A DNA stretch of 64,000 nucleotides from Styela clava (Eukaryota; Chordata; Ascidiacea; Stolidobranchia; Styelidae), in assembly GCF_964204865.1 (NCBI RefSeq), contig NC_135254.1, positions 15,133,001-15,197,000 on the forward strand. The letters are read 5' to 3'. Within the stretch, counting starts at the first letter, position 1; every line of letters starts with the position of its first letter. Both the position numbers and the translations under genes were made by a program. The notes beneath the pieces are model-generated. The model had not been told where the DNA came from and made no database searches. It was given only the letters and a program-made list of their open reading frames with translations. This document shows positions 25,521 through 37,914 of the stretch, in pieces.

Positions 25521-28500
25521 CTATAACATTAAAACTCAATAGAAAACATACTACAACTACGCTGACTATTCGGGAAATTCTAACAATATTTTGAATATAG
25601 TCATTGCACTCCCTACACTACGTAATTGACATGCGAGGTATCTTCCGAAACTAGCTTTGCATATTAGGCTTTTGTTTATACGGACTCACGGTCGAATCGA
25701 CAACAGCTGAGCGCAGCTTATCGATTCCGCAATAGGCTTACGCCCTAGGCCTATCACTCCATGCGGAGTTCCCACCTCGATTGAATCGTTTGAGTGGCGT
25801 GCGCAGTGCGCACATTCAATATCGACGAAGAGAGAGAGCCATCGTCCAAACGCTATACAAAAGGCGGATACTCAGCTCATGATACGTTTACATTTCACAC
25901 TTCTTTTAAAACTCTACGGCAAGATATTTTGGTAAATGATGTCGTGTCAACTTCTACAATCAACATGATTGTTACGACACAAAGCTCATGCTGGCTCTAT
26001 GAAAAGAACTATTGTCATGAAGCGATCATTAAAAATCAAATCTTTGTAGGTCATTACCGGAACACCATTTTATTTATTTATGATTCTACGATCGATTCCA
26101 TTCCCAGCTTCATAAGACGAATTCCACTGAAACAATAGAATGCTTTGGTATTCAAATATTGTACTATTTCGACTAGAGTGGGCAACCTTTGTATGCTAAA
26201 AGTGGTTTAATTCAGTAACGAAATTTGAGAGGACCGTGATATTTTTAAAAGCATATTTAAAAACCTTGAATGAAGGATAAAAATTCCTCCAAACAGTGAA
26301 AACACAATATAACCAAGACTAAATTTATTCAACTTTGAACAAATTCTTTGCTTCTTTCAAAGAAAAGCATGCACAATATTAAACTTTTTAAGCAGGTATT
26401 AAGTTTGTTTTCAAGAAAATATCAGTCCGGCAAGAAAGATTTTAATACTTTTTTATACTATATCAGTGAGGCTCCTGCATTTCCGCTGACAGAGGTTTTA
26501 TATCAGGCTTATATTTTGTGACCATATCAGAGAAATACACGAATTACTTGTTTTATCAGTAATGCCATTCTCCATTACAAGACTTAAAAAAGTTTGAAAC
26601 TGAGAACAGAGATTCACAAGCATACGTAGATAAAACATGCGGAGAGTAATTCAGTTGTAACGTTATTAAGCACGAACAATTTCCAGGAATGGCATTCCAA
26701 GCCGGCAATAGTTCGTTTTCAGCACTTCGCTCTTGTATTACCTTCTCTAATCTGTACTATTTGATTTTTTTTGTAATAAATAGGTTGAGAAAAATGGATG
26801 AAAGAACTTGCCAAGCGCTCCTTATTTGCAATAAATCCGTCAAAACGCCACAAATATCGATAGAGGCTCACACACACCTTCTCAAGCTGTATAGTTCAGT
26901 GGTTTGCGCAGTAAGATGCAACTGATAAGCCATTACGTGAACGACCCTGCTACGACAGCGGCGAAACCACCTTGCGAAAATTGAAATGCGATCGCATAAA
27001 GAAGTTTATATTACCTTGAAAAACTCTTATCACTTCAACCTTAAAAAACAAAGTATGCTAAGCATAAACTAACCGAACAGTATCAACCGTAATAATAATG
27101 TCTTTATTTTATATTTTATGAGAAAAATGCCAATAAATCAACTCGAAATCCATATTATGGCTTTGCTTCATAACAGATTAGTTGTGGCGTCTTTGCATCA
27201 CAGGACTCTTACAATTAGCATAGGCTATGCTAGGGTGTCTCATCGTTTATATCAGTAGATTGCCGCCGATGTAACCATATTCTTCATTATCGCAACCCAC
27301 TCGTGTTGCCGAAGGCTGCTCTCGATCTAATTGCTTTTGTAGTAGGCTCGTGTGCTAATTTTCATGATTTTTCTTACTCAATACGTCTCTCTGATAAACA
27401 TTCCGGTTGAAATCTTATGACTTTGGCGGAGATATAAAAGTGGCAATGAATGTACTCAATAGAAGTAAAAGTCAAAATAAGAATTTTTACTTACATTTTT
27501 GAAATTATAATTCCGGCTGCGTGAGCAGCTGCCAGAATGCAACGTTTTGGTGTATAGTTTCGCGGCGATGCAAGGGGTATTGCAATGAAAAATACAGAAA
27601 AAAAAATTTATTCAAAACAAGCCCTTGTTTTAAAACACGATGTTTTTTTTTAAATACATAAAAAAAAAGCCTATCTATTTGTCGGTATTGTTAATTAATA
27701 TTGTTTTATTTCAGAAAAATCCAATAAAAAAATTTATGTGCATGCCGCTCTGCCTACTTTGGTTAGTCGTTTGTTTTCATATAATATACATTTGAACATT
27801 GCACTCATGTTTCGGATCATTTGAGAATAGCAAATAGAGGAAGTGATTGAATTCTTATTTGATAAGTAGGCAAATACAGCAAAAAAATATATATAAACAT
27901 TAATTGCATTACTGTAACTGAACTTGACCCCTCTCGTCTATCCTTAAATGGAATGCTCGGGAACGTATCCACCAAATGGATACAATATTGGTGATTTAAA
28001 TCAAAATTACGCATCTAACAGTTGATATTTGATAAGCCGCCCAAGCATAATCAGGCTTTCAAGCACGAATATAAATAATAACTAGTCTTTCATGATTTCA
28101 GCAACTCTTGGAAATCTTTTTCAATATTCAGGTGCAAAGCAAATAACTCAGCGAGCATTTGCCACCTGAGGAGTTTTAGTGTAGTTGCAGTTAAGCACAA
28201 AACGCACTGAAAAAATTAAGATAAGCTTCATGAAATGTGAAACTCAACCCCATTTTTACTTTCCACAGAAAGGTATTACAGTATTGGTCTTAGTGAAACC
28301 AAATTAAATGCGTTTAAAGCTATAAAATAGCTTGAAGCGTTTATCAATCGAATGTACCAATATAATCATGGTCTAAGTCTCTAAGATTATTTAAAGGATT
28401 GTAACATTGTGTGTTCTCACAGCAGCCTTATGGCATCAGAGATCACATTACTAACCCATACGAGGGCTAAAATATAGACACATGTTGTACATGTACCTCG

Positions 28501-28547
28501 GCAATGTCTTGCGCATAATCTGGAAAACTAAGACAACGTGTACAAGA
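25521..28547. other. Upstream region of the KAP gene with a probable 5' UTR exon at about 27,495-27,600
   Basis: A minus-strand exon-like block ends at 27495 with the strong donor GTAAGT. It is in frame with the KAP coding exon but has no ATG of its own, so it is probably 5' UTR. The rest (25.7-27.4 and 27.7-28.5 kb) has no gene I recognise. The 114-codon plus-strand frame near 25,794-26,138 has no motif and starts from a non-ATG codon. Confidence 0.4.
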
Positions 28548-28555
28548 CAACGAAC

Positions 28556-31500
28556 CAGGGTTGCCATATTGGCTTTTTTAACGCCAAATTTGCCATTTTT
28601 GGCTTTTTTCAAACGCGTTTGGCATCAGAATTTCCGTTTGGCTTTTTGGCGTTTTTTTGGCTTTTTTCAAGTCTATTCTAGTGTCTATTATTAAAATCAT
28701 ATGAAATACAATATTTAGTGTGTAACAACTGAACAATAGCCTATTACCTGTACTTATTAGCTACTTTAAAACTTGGAAAGCCGGGCGAATATAATCCCTA
28801 CTGAGAAGATACATACAAACTTGAATCAAAACGATGCTGTTGGATATAGGCTAGTACCGAAACGATAAGGATCAGTTCACATCAGATCATGCTGCCTGCG
28901 TGGAGTTTATCATGGAGAACGAAGCTGGGAATAACACGAACAGTCAAATGTAACGGATATTTGATGATGGATTTCATAAAAAAGACTAGCCTACTTACAC
29001 AAAGCCCATGAATTTTGATTAAAACTAAAGTTGGAACGCCAGGGCATGGAATGCTCTTGTCGTGTTTAACTTGGTTTGTTGTTGTTTACTTTTACGCTGC
29101 TTTTATTATGGTTGTTTATCGTCCGGTAGACTATTAGTTGAGTGCATTTGTAATCAAATTAATTTTATCACATATTGCGCACCGCTTGTTTGTTTGTTGT
29201 GTTCTACAATTCTCGCTAGTCCCTTGTACAGATATAGTGGAAATTACACTCCATGTTGAAACTCCACATCCACAGTCAAGTATTTACGCCTGGATTATTT
29301 TTCGTGTCTCTCTTTTTTCAATTTACTCCAATGTGTTGTTTGCTGTGTGGGGTAAGTGGGCACGTGCACCAGCACGTCTTAAATCTTTTTTAGATTTTGC
29401 CCACTTTCCTGATTTTCTGTACATTTGTTTGTTTTGCCATGTATTGCCTATTTGTTTTGTTGTAACGGAAAATCACTGAATTAGATATCAGTGGTCCACC
29501 TGTGAGCGGTAAGATAATTTTTTTAAAAAATTGATGGTTTATAAATTTTAAAAGTAAAAGTTTTTTCGGTATAATAAAAAATAATCGAAAAATACCTCAA
29601 TATCGGTTGCACAGACTGTCTAAACTAGCCATATTCTCCCGACATGGTTCATTTTTCGCTCGCAAAGCACGCCGATTTTGCCCCGGTTGCTCATTGTATA
29701 TCGTATTCTCTCTTTTATCTTCCACTCGCCGCGTTTGTTTTCTGTTTCTTTTACTAAATCATCGGGGCTAGCCCCGAAATTATGACGACACAATGCCGAC
29801 GTTTCTTACAACAACGTGTTGACATATTCACGCATTCCTTCTCGTTCGTTGGTTGCTTGAAGAGTTGATAGTTTGTTTCCTCGCCTTCGTTTTTGTCGCT
29901 TGTTTCGCTATTTGAATCAGTTAGAGACCTTTAGTCCATTTGCTTTCGATTTTCCACATTCCTTTTGAGCTCCTCACTTCTTTCCGGCTTCGCATTTCTT
30001 AGCCTTAGACCTCATAATGAATAAGGTTGATGCACTACTTCGCACTCCGTTTTCGCAGCTGCCGCTGGAACAAAAATTAGAGGTACAACGTCTTGGGCCC
30101 TATCAACCAAAAAATTGTTCACTGGAACAATCCCATGACGGAGGAAAGCGTCGGCGTACATTCTGCGCAGAAACTTGGTATAAAAAACACGAATGGTTGT
30201 GTTACAGCGAGGACAAAAATGCACTTTTTTTTTTATTGCCTACTTTTTGCTACTGCCCGTGACTCACGTTGGTGTAAATTTGGTTTTAGAGATCTTAAAC
30301 ATCTTTCCGAGCGTGCCAGGGATCATCAATCTTCTATGGAGCATCTGGACAATGCAGTAAAATACCGAACATTCGGAAATGTTAATATTGCAGCACAGTT
30401 GGATGAAAGACGCGCGGTTTCTATTCGTCGGCACAACCAAATCGTCGAGAAAAACCGCCATGTTCTCGGTCGATTGAAAGATGTTTTGAAGTTCATTGGT
30501 TGTCCCGAGCTGTCCCTCCGTGGGCACGATGAACGGGCTGGCTCTTCTAATAGAGGGGTATTTTTGGATATGGTGGAATACACCGCATCCCTAGATACAG
30601 TATTGAGAGATCATCTTGATGCCGCAACTGTTTCGAAAGGGACATCTAAGGATATCCAAAATGATTTGCTCGACTCAATGTATAAAATTTATTTACAACA
30701 TTTGGCTCTGGAAATTGAGAATTGCCAGTTCCTTTCGATTCAGTCTGACGAGACAACTGACATCACGTCCGTTTCCCAACTGGCTGTGATTTTTCGGTTT
30801 GTGAAAGATGGTGAACCTACCGAGAGATTTCACAGCTTTGTACCAATCGTTGATCGCATGGCTGGCGGGATATCGGCTGTACTGAAGGAAGTGTTACAGC
30901 CTTACAACGCGAAGTCAAAATTGATAGCTCAAACTTATGACGGCGCGGCAGTCATGAGTGGGTCGAAACATGGTGTTCAAGTTTATATAAAAGAAGATTT
31001 TCCTCATGCGCATTTTTTACATACATTGTTATGCACACCAATTTAACCTCGTTATTAAAAATAAGTGTCTTGATACCCCTCTCGTCCGTATATTTTTTGC
31101 AAATGTTTCGGGGTTTTCTTCATTTTTTACCGTTTCGCCGAAGCGCTCTGACCTCCTTCGCCAGATATGTAGCCGCCGTCTCCCAGCTTGTGCACCAACA
31201 CGTTGGAACTTCCAATCACGCGTGGTGCAGGGCGTGTCCGAATATAGGTCTGAGCTCATTGAGTGTTTCAATGGCATTCAGAGCTCTCCGGTTTGGGACG
31301 AACGCTCTGTGAGGGAGGCGGCAGGTCTAAAGCGTCTGCTAGAAGATGGTGATTTTTCATTTTTTCTCGCTTTTTTCTTCACAATATTCTATCACGTGGA
31401 TGTATTATACGGCGCATTGCAGTCAAGGCTAATGGATGGAGCGTCTGTGCAGTCGTGTATTTCAGACTTCTGCGATGCTGTATCTCGTATCCAGGAAACA

Positions 31501-32341
31501 ATAAAATACGACGACACATGGAGTGCTTCTTTACGCCGCGGGCAAACAACGCAGCGTTTGATTTTGTCTGCAAAGGAATGCTGTGACATTCTGGTGAATC
31601 AAATAGGCGATCGTCTGCGCACTGAACACCTTGCCGCGTTCTCTTTGATGAACCCCAAAAATTTTTCAAAATTTACACGTCAATATCCCATCCATTTGTT
31701 GGCTACTGTCTCCAAATTTTACCCCATGATAAACGTGGGTAAATTGGAAAATGAATTGCGATGTATATACACCAATCAAACTTTTTTGAACATCACATCA
31801 ACTTGCGCGCTCTATGGGTTCCTCATAGATAACACTCTAGTAACTACCTTTGCGGCGTCTGCAAAATTTCTGGACATCATTTTTACGACGCCTATTTCTT
31901 CCGCCGACGCAGAGCGAACATTCAGCACGCTGAAGCGTATTAAAACGTATCTCAGAAACACAATGAAGCAAGATAGATTAAATTCCTTGGCTGTTTTATC
32001 CATTCACAGAGACGTTATTGCCCCGGTTGTCAAAATGACCACACGCCGCCACTGAGAAACATGTAGGTATATTACATACTGACAGACTGAAGCGGCACCC
32101 TGTATTGTATATATTGAATGGTAAAATAATGCTGTCCGCTTGATATTTATTTTACTTTTTACAGTTCTATAGGAACTTTAATTTCTATTTTGAGTGCCTC
32201 ACTGAATGAACTGATGGCTGTACACCATCATCAGTACGTTGCCGAGGGCTTAAATTCTGACAAATCATGGGGCTTTTGTACTAGTAAAATTGTTGGCTTT
32301 TTTTATGTCTTGATTTGGCTTTTTTTGATCTGGCAACCCTG
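28556..32341 (+). mobile_element. 3.8-kb hAT DNA transposon with perfect target duplication
   Basis: Ends are CAGGGTTGCCATATTGGC and the inverse of CAGGGTTGCCAGATC. The 8-mer CAACGAAC flanks both sides exactly (28548-28555 and 32342-32349). Subterminal repeats of GGCTTTTTT occur at both ends. About 1.45 kb of non-coding leader precedes a transposase frame that runs to 32,055. This is the only element in the window that still carries a near-complete hAT transposase. Confidence 0.93.
30017..32055 (+). pseudogene. hAT transposase (TTF-type zinc finger, ZMYM1-like), broken by two frameshifts
   Basis: Starts with ATG at 30017 and ends with TGA at 32053-32055, about 680 codons across three frames. 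The N-terminal part is followed by a TTF-type finger region (WCKFGFRDLKHLSERARDHQ), then a core with SDETTDITSVSQLAVIFRF, and ends with the hAT C-terminal dimerisation signature SSADAERTFSTLKRIKTYLR. The frame breaks twice, each time in a T homopolymer: the ten-T run near 30,220-30,231 and the six-T run near 31,013-31,018. In each case the protein continues at once in another frame with no lost domain. Either the element died recently or these are homopolymer errors in the assembly. In an intact form it would cut and paste the element and possibly related MITEs. Confidence 0.85.
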
Positions 32342-32622
32342 CAACGAACAACACTTGCCATTTTTGGGTGTATCAAAGGTTCAGTCAGCCGAAATATACA
32401 AATATTGAAATTAGTCTTGAAGGTTTGCAAATATTTTACGGGAATACGCATGTAATGGCTTCCAAAGATATACGCGATCCACGCATAATCGAAATACAGA
32501 TGTAGAAGAACGAGAACCGTTGTAGCGGCCATCTTTACCCCTCCATACAAAGGCTTCCTTTAATTTTCCCCTAGGCCTCAGCAGGAAGCTCCCATGCGTT
32601 CTTTTTTTCACTTGGATATACC

Positions 32623-33672
32623 CAGTGGGGGATTCGAATTTTTTGTGAGCCGGTTCTAACACAAAAGTCATATTTTTCAGCCGGTTCTGTTACAAAAAGT
32701 CATGTTTTCTTCAGTAATGCTAACCGGTTCGCTGATCTCGTAAAATTACGTGAGACGGTTCTATACTCTATACCAGTGGTCTTCAAACTTTTTGAGACAC
32801 GACCCCATCTACAATATTATTACGTATGATAAGCACTCGCGACCCCAAGTTATATACATATATATATGTTCACTTACAGACACGAAAAATATATTTATCA
32901 AATTCGGAAATTTATTAAAAGAACTCAACAACAACCATTTTAATCATTGTGTAGAATGCGACTGCTTCCTTCCAACGAGATCTTGCATTCGTGGCTTAAT
33001 GTTGCTTAAGCTCAAACGCAAATTGTGTTCTAGCCTACGTCTAATCGATTTCGGTGCTGTGATTTTAGCAGACTCATAGCACTAAAAGTCAAGCTTTCAA
33101 AAAAATTGATCATACGATATTTTTCTTTTATGTTGATCAGCCATTTAATAAACTGTAATTATCAATATGACGGTAGCCTGGAAAATGAGGCTTTGCAGTA
33201 AAAGCAACGGCCACTGTACAGTACATTTAAGACACAATAACGATTTACTTTGAAATATAAATTACTGTCGTTACGCAATAGCCTTATTATAAAAGAAGTC
33301 ACTCCAATTCGAAACTTGCTAGCCTATGTAGCGTTACTCAACTTAACAGTGCAGACTGCACACTGTTGTGTATTTGTGTCATAAAACGCTGTTTTTCACA
33401 CGGACCACTATTTGTGATTATGATGTCATAATTGATTTATCGTAATTGCTCTTGATATTACCTGTCTGCGTGCTTGTTATTCATTCTTTTTTTGAAGTAT
33501 CTAGCGTTAAGCCGAGAAGTCACACACATAATAAAAATAGTAAAAGAAAAAACAACGATGGGCACTCGGCGACCCCAGAAATATTTAAGGCGACCCCACT
33601 TGGAGTCGCGACCCACACTTTGGTGACCACTGCTCTATACAACCGGTGCGAACCGGCTGAATCCCACCACTG
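32623..33672. mobile_element. Short hAT MITE (about 190 bp) carrying a second hAT inside it
   Basis: The outer element starts CAGTGGGGGATTCGAAT and ends GAATCCCACCACTG, inverted repeats, and is flanked by the exact 8-mer GATATACC (32615-32622 and 33673-33680). Its own sequence is split by the 859-bp element at 32774-33632. GCCGGTTC repeats belong to the outer element. Confidence 0.85.
32774..33632. mobile_element. 859-bp hAT MITE nested in the preceding MITE
   Basis: Starts CAGTGGTCTTCAAAC and ends with the inverse GTGACCACTG type terminus, with GACCCC/GGGGTCGC subterminal repeats. Flanked by the exact 8-mer CTCTATAC (32766-32773 and 33633-33640). It carries no transposase motif. It must be younger than the outer element, whose duplication is still perfect. 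Confidence 0.88.
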
Positions 33673-33680
33673 GATATACC

Positions 33681-34635
33681 GTCTTATGACATCCAAATTA
33701 AATTCAAATTTGACAAAATTTTAAATAGCTTTCTGGCGGTTTCAACCGCATAATAACGAAATATAAACACAGGGGAACAACAACAAGAAAATTACAAAAT
33801 GACCCACATGTACATTCCGTGTCTAGCATGCTTACATATACGGATAAGAACACAAATGAAATGTCCAACGCAATGTCAGTAGTGCGCAAATGGTTTAAAA
33901 AAACAATACCGAAAGAACTATAGTGGCATAATCATGTAGCAAAACACAACACATGGAATCGAACTCATATACAGCTTGCCACTTTCAAGTCAGATTTGGG
34001 GAGATTTCTTTATATTGCATTTATATTGATTGATTGACTGACTGACTGGTCCCATCGGCGCGATGATCTCAGCTAACAAAGGTTGCTGTTTGCAGTGTCA
34101 TTGCTGAAAAAGTGTAGTATAAGGCGATTGAACCAAATTGTGATGAGCAATAATAAACTTATTATTTATATTATTATAAGTAAATTAATATTGTTTATAT
34201 TGCAATATATATTTAAGGAACGAATTTTTATTTCTCCCCACCCACCTCTGAAAAAAAATTGCCATTTACAATGATTTAAATCGATGATCCCATACATCTC
34301 CAATCAATAAGGACTGCAACCATTCAAGAATCGAAATACATACATTTAGTATTTGAAAATATGACCATTCAAAGTAGAAAATTATTCTTGGTAGGATTAA
34401 AAGTCACACATGCTTACACGAACAGCCAGCCATAATGAGACCGTGGTAAACTCTAGCGTGACCTATTCCAGATTTTCACCACAGTGCTCCAAAGCTCACT
34501 TCCTGTTGGCGGTGCATGCGGCTAGGGGAGGAAATTGTAATACAAAAAACAGGAAGGCAAAAAAAACTTTTCACGCTTGTAAGAGTCAATATGTAAACAG
34601 TGATAATACTAAAACTCATTTTTTTTAATTCGCTT
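33681..34635. other. Intergenic, 3' flank of the calpain-like gene
   Basis: No gene recognised. A short GACT microsatellite lies near 34,034-34,048. An A8 tract on the minus strand (plus-strand T run at about 34,619-34,626) follows the calpain stop within 20 bases; it could be a worn poly(A) remnant, but is too short to be firm. Confidence 0.4.
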
Positions 34636-35994
34636 TCAGGATAAAACTTTACATTCATCAATAGATGAACAACTGATGATGCGCAGAAGAAAATTGCAGT
34701 TGATATTAGTAGAAAATGTACTTGGTACTAGAATGAAATGATTGGGGGCATTATCATTAAACTGAAATGAAACCAGAGAACTTCTATTTTGTGAATATTC
34801 ATACTCTGGTTTCGTGCTAAAAATTGAATTTAGTGAATTTATTTGTTGAAGAGATAAGCGACAAGATGGCTTTGAATCAGCATTGAAAATATGTAAACCT
34901 ATTGCTTGTTCAAGAAATTTTCGTTTACTGGAGTTTCTCTTGGATACCTGAAATAAAGTTACATGTAGAATACCATGAATATTAGAATTGTTTTTTAATG
35001 ATATATAGATTTGAGGATTTTCATGAAAAGTGTTTGATTGTCTGGTACCGCCACTTGTACATAAAGCCCTCCACTCACCGTATACCAGCTTTTCAGAAAT
35101 AAAATTCTGGTAAATCAATTGATTGGAAACATTCAAAATACAATTTAAATCAGTTGTTGTATATGTTACCCTTGGTCTAAATTCAATAAGATCTTCCAAG
35201 AAAACATTGACACAAGAGTTTGAAGATTTGGCTCCAGATGAGCTCTGCCAAGGATTCCATATTTTAACTTTAATGCTGCCAATATTGGTATCATCTAGTT
35301 CTACCAAAGCATAGCAATGCAATTCTTGTGTCAAAATATTTTTGGTATCAGTTGTAAGCGCTTTGTCGCAACTAACAAAAACATTTGAATCCTGAGTACC
35401 ATACTTGTTTCTTGATTTATTTATTAATTTAATTCTTGCTAATAAATATTCCATCTTTGTTATACCATTTGATACCTCCTCACACCAAGTATATCCACCA
35501 GTTACAAGTAAAAAACCTTCAGACACTCGTCCTGATATCAATGATTCATAGCAACCATAAAGTTTCGCACAGGCTTTTTCCAGCAAAGGTGCCCAAAACT
35601 GTGATGAATCATTGCAACTTCCATTTATTAGTTTATATTGACCATCTTTATATATTGTAGGCAGTCTGTCATCAATAGTAATTTTCTCCCAAACACCATT
35701 CACCCACAATTGAATGATAATCTTCCCCTTATAATCACTGTTGGAAATATCGAATTCACAAAATTCAAACACTTTGTTCCACACAGTCTCTGATTTTGCG
35801 AGAGCATAGAATGCACAAATCAACCAGCAGTTTCCCAAATTTCCCTGCATTGGTAAGGAATAATTATCCATCTTTGCTAGTACTGAATTTGTAGACAAGT
35901 CCTGTGGTCTTTTCCAGTGAATTTCTTCTTCAAGTTCCTTTGCGTCAAAAAACATACTTGAAGTTGTTGCGGGAAAAGTATCATCCACCCACAT
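34636..35994 (-). CDS. Intronless calpain-like cysteine protease, 452 residues
   Basis: One uninterrupted frame whose ATG follows an in-frame TGA about 50 bases upstream. Calpains cleave substrates in the cytosol in a calcium-tuned way. Visible parts: an N-terminal lead-in with the usual DDTFPA...SSMFF and WKRPQDL blocks; catalytic Cys in QGNLGNCWLICAFYAL (about residues 51-66); catalytic His in ELHCYALVEL (about 228); catalytic Asn in KIWNPWQSSSG (about 247). A beta-sandwich (C2-like domain III) follows, with its marker GEWRALCTSGGTRQSNTF and NPQIYISL. No EF-hand domain follows, so it is an atypical calpain by layout. The triad Cys-His-Asn is intact and there are no internal stops. Lack of introns, next to genes with 11 and 18 exons, suggests a retrocopy that has stayed open. 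Confidence 0.85.
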   Translation of the reverse strand: MWVDDTFPATTSSMFFDAKELEEEIHWKRPQDLSTNSVLAKMDNYSLPMQGNLGNCWLICAFYALAKSETVWNKVFEFCEFDISNSDYKGKIIIQLWVNGVWEKITIDDRLPTIYKDGQYKLINGSCNDSSQFWAPLLEKACAKLYGCYESLISGRVSEGFLLVTGGYTWCEEVSNGITKMEYLLARIKLINKSRNKYGTQDSNVFVSCDKALTTDTKNILTQELHCYALVELDDTNIGSIKVKIWNPWQSSSGAKSSNSCVNVFLEDLIEFRPRVTYTTTDLNCILNVSNQLIYQNFISEKLVYGEWRALCTSGGTRQSNTFHENPQIYISLKNNSNIHGILHVTLFQVSKRNSSKRKFLEQAIGLHIFNADSKPSCRLSLQQINSLNSIFSTKPEYEYSQNRSSLVSFQFNDNAPNHFILVPSTFSTNINCNFLLRIISCSSIDECKVLS

Positions 35995-36895
35995 TTTTAT
36001 ATTTAATAGCAGATCAAATACAGTGTTTGTTCAAACACCTATAATGCCAATATTATGCTCTAAAAAATTTAGTTGGTATGCACATTTAGTTATAATAAGC
36101 ATTTATAATAGGAAGCAATTAGCACAAAAGTCACAAAAATTAACCTCATCCACCAAAAATCCCAGTACTGTGTTAATTATGAATTTATAAATTGGAGTCA
36201 TTAGTCATATAGAATTAAATAGTTGGTAAGGTGAAACAAGTTTGCCCAAGAATCATCAACTTAACTTGCACAGAAAAAACCAAGCATTCTAACTGTTCTA
36301 ATGGGCATGAAGCCTGCAGATAATTACCCGTACCATACTGTCATACTAATTTGGTAACGTACTGGTACCAATATTTACAGTGGTAAAGGTTTGGAGGAAG
36401 ATCTCTGAATAGGATAATCGTATCATTCTATAATAATTGACAGATTGATGATAACTCGTCTACATGGACAATTCACCAGAGAGAACTCGCCTAATTACAC
36501 AGGGGTTGGTTTTTTTGTCTATTCACATTTTCTATGGCAAAGTTTTAAGATTATATAAGTGTAATTTCAATATTTCCAAGGCTCCAATAGCAAGAAAACA
36601 CTTCGATATTCTCATTTTGACTGGTATTGCCTCCTTACCGGTACCGGCATTATGGTACCGTACTGGTACGTAGCACTAGCCTGGCCTACCTGGAAATAAT
36701 TCAATATGCTCCATAGAAATTAAGTACCAAATAAGACTGCTTGATTGTCCATTTCATTGTTGTAAACTGCTTGTCTGAGAAAGTCTGACTTTCTTCTGAC
36801 TTTGATCGGATGAAACGTTACAGAAATACATTTGGGTTAGTGTGCAGCTGGACTCTTTAAATGAAATAATTCATTAGGATAGGATTTACATATTT
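35995..36895. other. Intergenic, upstream of the calpain-like gene
   Basis: No gene seen. Short self-complementary GGTACCGGTACC-like runs occur at about 36,340-36,370 and 36,638-36,670. No promoter element can be assigned. Confidence 0.4.
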
Positions 36896-37227
36896 ATCCC
36901 GGGGGAGAGGAAAGCCGATAAGACGGCTTATCCATATGGCGAACCACGGCCTCTCGTCCGGTTACCATTCCAAGTCGGGTATGGGATTAGTTTTACTGTA
37001 TTGCTGTATTGTTTGTTTTCGGAAGCATGGACTTGGTAGTAGAGAAAGCCGTAACCGACCAGCGGTTACGTGAACCACCCAACGACGGCGAGGAGTCCAG
37101 CAATCCTCTCGCACATAACCATCCCTGCATGGGATTCGAACCTGCGAACCCATGCAGAGTAATTAGAGGTGCGGTGGCGAGCGTACCGGTATTCCTAACG
37201 CTTAGCCCGTTGAGCCACACCTTCGCG
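36896..37227 (-). repeat. tRNA-derived SINE, copy 1
   Basis: The minus strand begins GTGGCTCAACGGGCTAAGCG (A-box-like, about 37,218-37,199) and, some 75 bases on, GGTTCGAATCCC (B-box). This is the internal RNA polymerase III promoter of a tRNA head. A body follows containing GGTGGTTCAC and CCGCTGGTCGGTTACG, shared with the two other copies at 39.40-39.61 and 41.26-41.48 kb. It does not fold as a functional tRNA gene by eye. Confidence 0.7.
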
Positions 37228-37618
37228 TCATTGTTGCCATTTACAAACTTGCATGTTTCACGAAGAAGACACTTACCTTATAGTTACGAGAAATACGAGT
37301 TACCACATTTGCGCTGCCGGTATATGCGCTGCTTCCAATAAATGAGGTGAAAATCCAAATTTTACCAGCTGTAGGGGAATTCCCATGGTCAGATAATCTC
37401 AGTTTATGTTTATGAATAGTTCTCGCTTTTGCGAAAATGATATTTTCATGTTAATATGAGAGTATTGTGGTAAATTTAATAACGATTCTTCAGAATTGAG
37501 CCAATTTCTATATGCAGCAAGTTTGACCCAGATAATAAGACCGTCATTCAACTTGGCAAGTGCAGTTTCAAATATTTTGTAGCGTCTGAACTGAACTCTG
37601 AGGCTGCCGCAAAACCAA
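37228..37618. other. Spacer between SINE and MITE
   Basis: Nothing recognised; no motif-bearing frame. Confidence 0.35.
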
Positions 37619-37914
37619 TGGACCTTTACCCGAGCATCGACTTCCTTGTTTACCTCGTGACATTGGCCAATCAGCAAGATGCAAAAAGTGACATAACAAA
37701 GCTCCATTTTCGTATCCGCTCAGACAGATTTTCAGCCGTGATCGTAAACATTACTTCATTTTCGCGTTTTTGAACTTTATTCGTTAGTTTTCAGTTGTGT
37801 TTCGGAAATTTAAATATAAATCAGATAATTCAATGATCACTCTGTCTTCCTATGAGGTTTAATTTAATTGCAGTAATAAAAAAATAGTGTAGAAATAGCT
37901 GTGATAGACCAGGC

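Noticed and set aside
25794..26138. 114-codon plus-strand frame
   Set aside because: Starts at GTG, no motif, and lies in what appears to be the KAP 5' intron.
30012..30583. Minus-strand frames overlapping the hAT transposase
   Set aside because: Shadows of the transposase coding strand, which carries recognisable domains.
37130..37227. Possible functional tRNA gene
   Set aside because: A- and B-box-like motifs are present but spacing and surrounding body match a SINE with two more diverged copies nearby; no cloverleaf seen.
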